From: Candidatus Hydrogenedentota bacterium
GTDB lineage: Bacteria > Hydrogenedentota > Hydrogenedentia > Hydrogenedentiales > CAITNO01
Direction: 5' to 3'
Length of the DNA stretch: 5,826 nucleotides
Assembly (NCBI GenBank): GCA_903922535.1
Contig: CAIXUF010001101.1
Coordinates: 1 to 5,826, forward strand
The position numbers and the translations under genes are program-made. Below are positions 1 to 5,826 of the stretch, piece by piece. Position 1 is the first letter of the stretch. Each line of letters starts with the position of its first letter. The notes beneath the pieces are model-generated. The model worked only from the letters and a program-made list of their open reading frames with translations. It was not told where the DNA came from and made no database searches.

Positions 1-1
1 C

Positions 2-538
2 GGTGGCGGCGGTGGCGGTGCCGGTAGTGGCCTCTGCGGGTTCGTGCCCTGCACAGGCGGCGGCGGTGGAAACCCGGGCGGGGATGGAACTAATCCGAAT
101 GCCCAGTCCCAGTTTGGGACCGGCGGCACCGGCGGCACCGGCGGTGCCGGCGGTAGCGCCGCCATCGCCTCCGGCCAAGGCGGACAGGGCGGCACTGGGG
201 GCACTGGCGGCTACGCCCTTTGGGGGGGCCAGGGCGGCAATGGAGGCGGCGCGTTTGTCCTTGCAGCACAGGGCCTGCTGCAGGTTTCCGGCGGCCGTTT
301 CGACGTCAGCACTTATTCGGGATACCCTGGCATCGCTGGCAGCGGCGGTCAGGCTGGCGGGAGCGGTTCCGCAGGCGCAAACGGTGGTGCCGCGGGAGAC
401 TGTGACTCCTTCAATGGTCTCGGGGGGGACTGCGGCACGTCCGGAGCGGGCGGCTCCGGCGGTGCCGGCGGCATGGGCGGCGGCGGCGGCCTCGCTGGCT
501 CAAGCGGAAATGGCGGCAACGGCACACCGGGCATGGTG
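2..538 (+). repeat. Gly-rich repeat region with embedded hydrophobic strands (residues 1-179)
   Basis: This part of the giant protein is dominated by GGx and GGxGG motifs such as TGGTGGTGGAGG, encoded by GGC/GGT-rich DNA. The glycine is interrupted about every 60-90 residues by short hydrophobic stretches, for example AFVLAAQGLLQVSGGRFDV (about residues 82-100) and, just after the region, MVKLMGSVVF. This alternation resembles Gly-rich segments of large bacterial surface proteins, in which strand-like stretches recur between glycine loops, possibly in a beta-helix-like or Gly-rich sandwich fold. Four cysteines occur here, two near the N-terminal edge (GLCGF, VPCTG) and two later (GDCDS, GDCGT). 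The region is already in progress at base 2, so its true length is unknown. It superficially resembles mycobacterial PGRS sequence, but the downstream modules do not fit that family. Confidence 0.8.
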
Positions 539-3500
539 AAACTCATGGGTTCGGTGGTGTTCGCCGAGGGCCGGACAGTGAAGATGCTCGGTGTTTTCAG
601 TTCGTCAACGCCGTTCAACGGACGCTTCACCCGCATCTCCAACATGAGCGCCGGAGCGCTGGCGGCGCATGCGCCGACCTATGACCATTCGGGCGGTGCC
701 CAGCCGGTGGCCGGTGAAATCCATTACGACACGCTGCTCAAGGTGGTCAATCCACTCCTTGGGGTTGCCACGCCCAGAATTCCGCAGATGATTGGCGGTC
801 CGGCAGCAGCAGGTTGCCTAGACTCAAACTACTGGAACAAAGGCGATGTTGACGCCCTGATCCCGGACAGCGGCCTGTTGCAGTACACCGTGCTGCGCCA
901 GCCTTCGGAAGGCGGCGCGTCCGTGTTCGACGGGTATGACCAGGTGGTTGTCAAGAACGCCGGCGCGCCGGCGGGGAATGTCTTCATTTCGGTGAACGGC
1001 GGCGCACCGCAGTTGCTTCCAAACACGGCCACGGGCATACCAGGACGGCTGGCCGCGGGCAGCCACTGGAGCGCCACGGTGCCCGCGGGCGCGAGCGTCT
1101 CGGTCCGCGCAACCGCCCCGATAACGCTCTATAACTTGTTCCGGTTATGCGACGGCACACCAAAGTCAGTCGCGGCGGCCACGACACCCGCGGGCCTGAC
1201 AGTGCGCATCACCTATGAGGGTTCCGAAACGGCGCCGGAGGACGCCGGCGCCTATACGGTTGCGGCAACGATTGACGATCCCCTCTACCAGGGCAGCGCC
1301 ACGGGCACGCTTTACTTGATCGATAACGCGCCGCCCGAGATTACCCTGTTCGGCGCCGACCCGATTACCGTCGGATGCGGCGGCACGTACACGGACGCGG
1401 GCGCGACGGCCGGCGACGCCTGCGCGGGCGACCTGACAGGCGCCATTGTTGTCACCAACGCGGTGAACACCGCGGTGGCCGGTGTCTACACGGTGCGCTA
1501 CAACGTGAAGGATCCGTCGAACAACAGCGCCGCCGAGGTTACGCGAACGGTCCGCGTGGTGGACACGAACGCTCCGGTCATCACTCTCAACGGTTCGGCC
1601 GCAGTGACCGTCGAATGCAGGGCATCTTACACCGACGCAGGCGCGACGTCCATGGACGCCTGCGCGGGCAACCTGACAGGAAGCATCGAAGTAGCCAACC
1701 CGGTAAACACAGCGATACCCGCCACCTACACGGTGCGCTACAACGTGAAAGACCCGTCGAACAACAGCGCTGCCGAGGTCGCGCGGACGGTCAGTGTGGT
1801 GGACATGACACCGCCGGTCATCACCTTGAACGGTTCGGCCGCGGTGACCGTCGAGTGCAGGGCATCCTACGCGGACGCAGGCGCGACGGCCATGGATGCC
1901 TGCGCGGGCAGCCTGACGGGAAGCATCGCGATCACCAACCTGGTAAACACAGCGGCACCCGGCACCTACACGGTGCGCTACAACGTGAAGGATCCGTCGA
2001 ACAACAGTGCCGCCGAAGTGACGCGCACAGTCAATGTGGTGGACACGACACCGCCGGTCATCACCTTGAACGGTTCGGCCGCGGTGACTGTCGAGTGCAA
2101 GGCGGCCTACACCGACGCAGGCGCGACGGCCTCGGACAGCTGCAAGGGCGACGTGACAGGGCGCATTACGGTCTCCAATCCGGTGAACACGGCGGTTGTT
2201 GGCACCTACACGGTAACGTACAACGCAAGCGACGGCAACGGCAACAATGCCCTGCCTGTCACGCGGACGGTGTCCGTTGTGCACACGAGACCGCCGCTTG
2301 TCATATTGAACGGCCCAGCAACAGTGACTGTCGAATGCGGCGGCACCTACACTGAACTTGGCGCCACTGCCTTGGACGCCTGCATGGGCGACCTGACTGC
2401 GGCGATCATGACCGCCGGCAGCGTGAACACGGCGGTGCGCGGCACCTGCCAGGTGTTCTACTGGGTCAGCGACGGCATCTATGTCAATTTCGCCATAAGA
2501 ACGGTGAACGTGGTGGACACGATACCGCCGGTCATCACCCTGAACGGTTCGCCCACGGTTCTTGTGCAGTGCCGCGGGACGTACAGCGACGCGGGCGCGA
2601 CGGTCTGGGACAGTTGCGCGGGCAACCGGACGGGCAGCATCACGGTCTCCAATGCGGTGAACACGGCGGTTCCCGGCGCTTACACGGTGCGTTATAACGG
2701 GAGCGACGGGAACGGCAACAGCGCCGTGGAGGCGACACGTACGGTCACTGTGGTGGATCCGGTGCCTCCAACACTTGAGCTGAACGGTCCGATGGTGGTG
2801 GCGGTGGAGTGCGGTGGCGCGTACACCGAGTTTGGCGCCGTCGCCGCGGACACCTGCGCGGGCAGCCTGGGGGTAACCGTCGGCGGGGACAGGGTCAACG
2901 CGTCTGCCGTGGGCAACTACAGGGTGAACTACAACGCAACCGACGGTTATAACGCCGCCCCTGAGATCGCACGGATTGTCACCGTGATTGACACGACACC
3001 GCCGGTGATCGCGCTGATTGGCGACGCCGACGTCACCATGGAGTGCGGCGACACATACGTTGAACCCGGCACGACGGCAACGGACAACTGCGAGACCAGC
3101 CCGGTGGTGACCCATTCGGGTTCTGTGCCGGATACCGCATTGCCGGACTCCTATGCGCTCCACTACCAGGCCGACGACGGAAACGGCAACACTTCCGAGT
3201 GGGTCCTGCGCACTGTTCACGTGGTGGACACGATGAAGCCGGTCATCACGCGGCTTGGCAGCGCCATAGTTGATGTCGCGCAAGGCTCGACCTACACAGA
3301 CGCGGGCGCGACGGCCAGCGACGCCTGCGCCGGCGACCTGACGCAGCGCATCGAAGTTGCAAACCCGGTGAACACAGCCGTCTTGGGCATGTACACGGTG
3401 CGCTACAACGTCAATGACGGCCAGGGCAACAGCGCTGTTGAGATGACGCGAACGGTGAACGTGGCGGACCTGACCCCGCCAAGCATCACGGCTTGCCCGC

Positions 3501-5826
3501 CCAACCGGATGCTCGCGGCCGACGCCTCCTGCGCGGCTCAGGTCCCGGACCTTACGGGAGAAGTCGCGGCGATGGACGACCTGACGCCACGGGAACGCCT
3601 GACCGTCACACAGTCACCGGTTGCGGGTGATGCGATTGCCGGCTCTGGGACGCATGCCGTGACCATCAGCGTCACGGACGAGGCAAACAATACCGCCACG
3701 TGCACGGTGACACTCACGCTGCCGGTCTTCAACGAGAGCGGCGCTGTTCCGGGGCCGGTGCCGTGGACCACCAACGGCACAGTGAACGCGATGGTTGCCG
3801 GCGCGGACACACTCTACATAGGCGGTGACTTCACCTGGGCCGGCCCGGTCGGCGCCTTGGGCTCCGGGTGGATGGACTTTGCGGCAATTGACCTTGCCAC
3901 GGGCATGGTCCGTGACTGGCACACCTATCCCGCTCCAAGCGGCACCGTTGTTTCCCTTGTCCTTTCCGCGGACGGCACGTGGCTCTTCGCCGGCGGCAAT
4001 GGTTTCATTGACAAGGTAAATACTGCGACGGGCAGAATCTGGCCGGCATTTTCAACGAGCGGACAAGTGGTTACGTCCTTGGCGGTGAAAGACAAACTTC
4101 TGTGCTTTGGCGGCGAGTTCCCCGTACCGGGGGTGGGGAGCTATTACGTCGGCATCTTTACGCACGACCCGGACAACTGGTTCGGATCGATCAACGGCCT
4201 GGCCGGACCCGTGCACTCCCTGGCCGTGTCCGGTTCCACCCTGTACGCAGGCGAGGCGGACCGCATCGAGAAAGTGGACTTCGACACGCTGCAGGTGTCT
4301 CCGTTCAGTCCGTCAGACGGCACGGTCCAGGCGCTTGCGGCATCCTGCGAGACGGTGTTCGCGGGCGGCGCATTCGCGATCATCGGCGGCCAGTTCCGCG
4401 TCGGACTTGCGGTGCTGGATGCGGCAACAGGCGCGGCAAAGGCAGGCTGGACGCCGGCCCCGAACGGGGCGGTGAACACGCTTGCAGTCTCCAACGCGGC
4501 GCTGTACGCGGCGGGCGCCTTCACTACCTTGGACGGACATGCCTTCCCCGGTCTTGTCAAATTCGCCGCCGTTGCTCCGGGAACGTTGACCGTGACGGTA
4601 AACCAGGCGGCGGGCCAACCGGACCCGGCAACGGCGCACCCGGTTGTGTTCACGGTTGTGTTCAGTGAGGCGGTGACGGGATTCGGCTGGGACGACGTGA
4701 CCTGGAATGGCAAGGCAACGGGGATCATCGGAAACGTCACCGGTTCGGGAACCACCTATACCATCGCCGTCACTGCCAGCAGCAACGGCACGCTTCAGCC
4801 GTCCATCGCAGCGGGGCGCTGTGTCAACGCCGGGGGCATTTTCAATGAGGGCTCGACAAGCGAAGACAACTTCGTGACGCTTGTGAACGCGCCTGAGATC
4901 ACGCTGACCTCGCCGAACGGCGGAGAGACGCTGGTGCAGGGCCAAACCTGCGCCATCACATGGAACGAGAACGGTATAAGCGGCCAAGTGGCTGTCCTTC
5001 TGAACGAAAACGGTGTGGACTCGGGGTGGATTGGCGCCACCGCAGTCTCGGCTGGCCAGATGGCATGGACGGTTCCCGCATGGGTAACGCCGGGCAGCGT
5101 GTACAAGATCCATGTCATCTCCGGGGACGATAATGCTGTTGAGGACCTGAGTGACAGCATATTCACCATTTCCCCCGGCGCGTCCCCGCTTGCGGTGACC
5201 GCGCCGAACGGCGGAGAGACCTGGAAACAGGGAGAGTCCCACCTCATCACGTGGAGCCAGACCGGCATGAGTGGCTACGTGGCCGTCCTTCTGAACGAAA
5301 ATGGGGCAGACACGCAGTGGATTGGCGCGGCGTTGGCTTCGGACGGGAAACTGGATTGGACGATTCCCGTCTGGGTGACACCGGGTGGCCTGTACAAGGT
5401 CCATGTGATCTCCGGGGACAACAATGCGGTTGAGGATCTGAGCGACGCCACCTTCACCATCGCGTCTGGAACGCCCCCGCTCACGGTGACCGCCCCGAAC
5501 GGCGGCGAACTGTGGATTCAAGGCGAGACCGAGACCATCACGTGGAGCCAGACCGGCGTGACCGGCGCGGTGGCGGTCATGCTGAATGCCAACGGCACGG
5601 ACAGCGCCTGGTTGGGCGCGGTGGCCGCTTCGGCCGGGCAGTTCTCGTGGACGGTTCCGCCCTGGGTGACGCCGGGCAGCGTATACAAGATCCACCTGAT
5701 TTCTGGCGACAACAACGCGATAGAGGATCTGAGCGACGGCACCTTCAGCATTATCGCCCCCCCGCTAACACTCACCTCCCCGAACGGTGGCGAATCCTGG
5801 GCGCAGGGCGAGACCCACAGCATCAC
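2..5826 (+). CDS. Giant multidomain surface or secreted protein, internal fragment (both ends outside window)
   Basis: Reading codons from base 2 gives an unbroken frame of 1941 codons plus two bases. Every stretch translates to recognisable, compositionally coherent modules, which makes this the true frame. Module order: Gly-rich region, unrecognised beta-rich segment, MBG-type domain, nine Ig-like units, HYR-type domain, six-repeat propeller-like segment, Big_12-like Ig domain, and Kre9-like 'SPNGGE' repeats running off the window. These families are known from exported proteins, so an extracellular location is inferred. The signal peptide and any C-terminal sorting or anchoring signal would lie outside the window. 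No start is assigned: the Gly-rich domain is already under way at base 2, and in-frame ATG codons such as the one at 476 sit inside it. No catalytic motif is seen. Function is unknown; adhesion, stalk or matrix roles are guesses. Coding potential is near certain, specific function is not. Confidence 0.96.
539..1162 (+). other. Unrecognised beta-rich segment between Gly-rich and MBG regions (residues 180-387)
   Basis: This in-frame segment of the giant protein is ordinary in composition, unlike the Gly-rich part before it, and does not repeat within the window. It begins with a strand-like stretch (VVFAEGRTVKMLGVF). A less hydrophobic middle follows, with GGPAAAGCLDSNYWNKGDVD at about residues 265-284. 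The end, about residues 300-380, alternates hydrophobic and polar residues (FDGYDQVVVKNAGAP, VFISVNGGAPQLLP, HWSATVPAGASVSVRA), as in a beta-sandwich. Visible cysteines are few (GCLDS and RLCDG). I cannot assign it to a family. It may be one or two small domains that close the Gly-rich region and join it to the Ig-like stalk. Confidence 0.55.
1163..1324 (+). other. MBG-type domain, single copy (residues 388-441)
   Basis: The protein reads KSVAAATTPAGLTVRITY, then EGSETAPEDAGAYTV, then ATIDDPLYQGSATGTLYL. This matches the pattern of MBG domains: a 'TTPAGL..xxTY.GS..AP..AG.Y.V.A...D..Y.GS..G.L.I' core in a small beta-rich module common in long bacterial surface proteins. The length, about 54 residues, is short for the family but holds its core motifs. 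Only one copy is present, joined directly to the first Ig-like unit. The family is usually structural or adhesive. The assignment rests on motif recall, not on a profile search. Confidence 0.72.
1331..3475 (+). repeat. Tandem array of nine Ig-like units (DUF5011/HYR-like), about 80 residues each (residues 444-1158)
   Basis: Units begin at the 'PPVITLNG' motif at bases 1331, 1571, 1811, 2051, 2291, 2525, 2765, 2999 and 3236. Spacings are 240, 240, 240, 240, 234, 240, 234, 237 and 240 bases, so the frame is always kept. The consensus runs PPVITLNG, VTVECGGTYTDAGATA, DACAGDLTG, I.V.NPVNTAVPGTYTVRYN, a D..GN segment, then TRTVNVVDT. This is the classic pattern of bacterial Ig-like surface domains (DUF5011, close to HYR). 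Each unit should be a small beta-sandwich, so the array would form a rigid stalk. The first eight units carry cysteines after 'VTVE' and at 'DAC/DSC', a plausible disulfide. Units 1-3 are most alike and end in KDPSNNSAAEV. Units 4, 6, 8 and 9 use a D-G-N/Q-G-N version. Units 5, 7 and 8 are most divergent. Confidence 0.93.
3236..3475 (+). repeat. Ninth Ig-like unit, lacking the first conserved cysteine
   Basis: This last unit of the array starts with KPVITRLGS instead of PPVITLNGS. It has VDVAQGSTYTDAGATA where its siblings have VTVECGGTYTDAGATA, so the usual cysteine is a glutamine (codon at 3281, residue 1094). The partner cysteine in SDACAGDLT (codon at 3326, residue 1109) is retained and would be unpaired within the unit. 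The rest is canonical (NPVNTAVLGMYTVRYN and DGQGNSAVEMTRTVNV). The unit directly precedes the single HYR-type domain, so the unpaired cysteine may be free or pair elsewhere. Confidence 0.85.
3476..3721 (+). other. HYR-type domain, single copy (residues 1159-1240)
   Basis: The protein changes here from the DUF5011-like consensus to a HYR (hyalin repeat) pattern: PPSITACPPNRMLAADASC at the start, then QVPDLTGEVAAMDDLTP, then VTQSPVAGDAIAGSGTHAVT, ending VTDEANNTATCTVTLTL. The 'P.I..CP.......D...C.A.VP' opening, the 'Q.P..G.....G...V...V.D...N...C..T..V' ending and the roughly 82-residue length are typical of HYR domains, which are Ig-like and usually adhesive or structural. Cysteines at TACPP, ASCAA and ATCTV are visible, the usual HYR cysteine positions. 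It caps the Ig-like array and leads by a short linker (PVFNESGAVPGPVPWTTN) into the propeller-like segment. Confidence 0.85.
3776..4573 (+). other. Beta-propeller-like segment with six blade-like repeats (residues 1259-1524)
   Basis: Six short motifs of the form G.V..L start blade-like repeats at bases 3776 (GTVNAM), 3941 (GTVVSL), 4061 (GQVVTSL), 4205 (GPVHSL), 4319 (GTVQAL) and 4466 (GAVNTL), with spacings of 114-165 bases. Most continue with a strand such as TLYIGGDF, VFAGGAFAIIGG or LYAAGAFTTLDG. Several then have a hydrophobic and D-x-ATG turn (AAIDLATGMV, VLDAATGAAKAGW, KVNTATGRIW). This resembles the delta-60/DUF5122-type and PQQ- or kelch-like propellers of bacterial exported proteins. 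No catalytic or cofactor residues are evident, so a binding or scaffolding role is most likely. Six blades is my count from motifs. The blades are uneven, with the second and fourth short, so the true fold and number are uncertain. Confidence 0.68.
4574..4888 (+). other. Bacterial Ig-like domain resembling Big_12 (residues 1525-1629)
   Basis: The stretch runs LTVTVNQAAGQPDPATAHPV, then VFTVVFSEAVTGFGWDDVTW, then GNVTGSGTTYTIAVTASSNG, then LQPSIAAGRCVNAGG, ending TSEDNFVTL. The 'VNQA.GQ.DP....P..F.V.FSE.V.GF...DV' opening, the 'V.GSGT.Y..AV' middle and the 'I.AG...N..G......ST..DN.V' ending are the hallmarks of this bacterial Ig-like family, common in repeated form in long adhesin-like proteins. 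Here there is one copy, between the propeller-like segment and the SPNGGE repeats. Length is about 105 residues. The role is presumably as a structural spacer. Confidence 0.76.
4898..5826 (+). repeat. Kre9/KNH-like 'SPNGGE' repeats: three complete units and a truncated fourth
   Basis: Units start at bases 4898, 5189, 5480 and 5765, giving lengths of 291, 291 and 285 bases (97, 97 and 95 residues); the fourth is cut by the window end. Consensus: [LI]T[VL]T[AS]PNGGE.W.QGE...ITW, then TG..G.VAV.LN.NG.D..W.GA, then a [WL][ST][WD]T[VI]P.WVTPG..YK[IV]H[VL]ISGD[ND]NA[VI]EDLSD..F.I ending. This matches the Ig-like 'P.GGE.W..G....I.W' domain of the Kre9/KNH-like family, frequent near the C-terminus of bacterial exported proteins. 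The W, P and YK.H.ISGD residues are the most constant. Variation is mostly at third positions, so selection on the protein rather than very recent copying keeps the units alike. More units, or a C-terminal sorting signal, may follow beyond the window. Confidence 0.88.

Noticed and set aside
2..538. Mycobacterial PE_PGRS protein
   Set aside because: The GGAGGTGG pattern is similar, but MBG, DUF5011, HYR, Big_12-like and Kre9-like modules follow in frame. I know of no PE_PGRS protein with that architecture, and no PE domain is visible.
3..539. + strand frame starting at the GTG at base 3
   Set aside because: It is an Ala/Pro-rich out-of-phase reading of the GGC-rich DNA. It ends just where the Gly-rich composition ends, as expected for a shadow.
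470..560. Internal gene start near the ATG codons at 476, 533 and 545
   Set aside because: No Shine-Dalgarno-like purine run is suitably spaced that is distinguishable from the GGC repeats. The frame is open upstream with the same protein character, and no signal peptide follows these codons.
1375..2355. + strand frame of 326 codons in another phase
   Set aside because: It is the out-of-frame reading of Ig-like units 1-4, rich in Arg, His and Gly. The frame from base 2 gives canonical domains over the same bases.
2200..3210. Calcium-binding EF-hand or RTX-like motifs (D-G-N-G-N)
   Set aside because: The motif sits at the fixed place in HYR/DUF5011 units where 'D..GN' is part of the domain consensus. 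No GGxGxDxxx nonapeptide series or EF-hand helix context is present.
1166..3283. Antisense open frame of 705 codons on the - strand
   Set aside because: It lies opposite the Ig-like array and its translation repeats with the same 80-residue period, rich in Arg, His and Val with no recognisable domain. Repeat periodicity and GC-rich third positions of the real frame remove stops on the opposite strand.
1331..3475. CRISPR array or non-coding satellite
   Set aside because: The period is about 240 bases with no short direct repeats around unique spacers. Spacings are multiples of three and changes are often silent, so this is a protein domain repeat.
4313..5695. Antisense open frame of 460 codons on the - strand
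   Set aside because: It mirrors the propeller, Big_12-like and Kre9-like coding DNA. Its translation is Arg-rich and repeats with the 97-residue period of the + strand, so it is a shadow.

Overview
The window lies entirely inside one very large protein-coding gene on the + strand. The frame whose codons begin at base 2 has no stop codon to the end of the window (1941 complete codons plus a partial one). Neither the start codon nor the stop codon is in view. The translation is a mosaic of beta-rich, extracellular-type modules, so I read it as the middle of a giant secreted or cell-surface protein. I see no RNA gene, mobile element, CRISPR array, promoter or terminator, and no second gene on either strand.

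Layout, with residue numbers counted from base 2: a Gly-rich repeat region (residues 1-179); an unrecognised beta-rich segment (180-387); a single MBG-type domain (388-441); nine tandem Ig-like units of about 80 residues of the DUF5011/HYR-like kind (444-1158); one HYR-type domain (1159-1240); a beta-propeller-like segment with six blade-like repeats (1259-1524); a bacterial Ig-like domain resembling Big_12 (1525-1629); and three complete plus one truncated Kre9/KNH-like 'SPNGGE' repeats of 95-97 residues (1633 to the end).

The organism cannot be named from this window. The DNA is strongly GC-rich with a preference for G or C at third codon positions. This module combination is the kind found in large exported proteins of environmental, large-genome bacteria such as Hydrogenedentota, Planctomycetota, Lentisphaerota and other PVC-related groups, often from metagenomes. 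That is an inference from architecture, not a placement. The mycobacterial PE_PGRS look of the Gly-rich part is superficial.

No enzyme active site is visible. The simplest reading is a long stalk of Ig-like domains carrying a propeller, with adhesion, matrix or S-layer-like roles possible but unproven. The most informative details are DNA-level traces of exchange between repeat units, a conserved two-cysteine pattern in the Ig array that breaks in the ninth unit, and the unrecognised segment between the Gly-rich region and the MBG domain.
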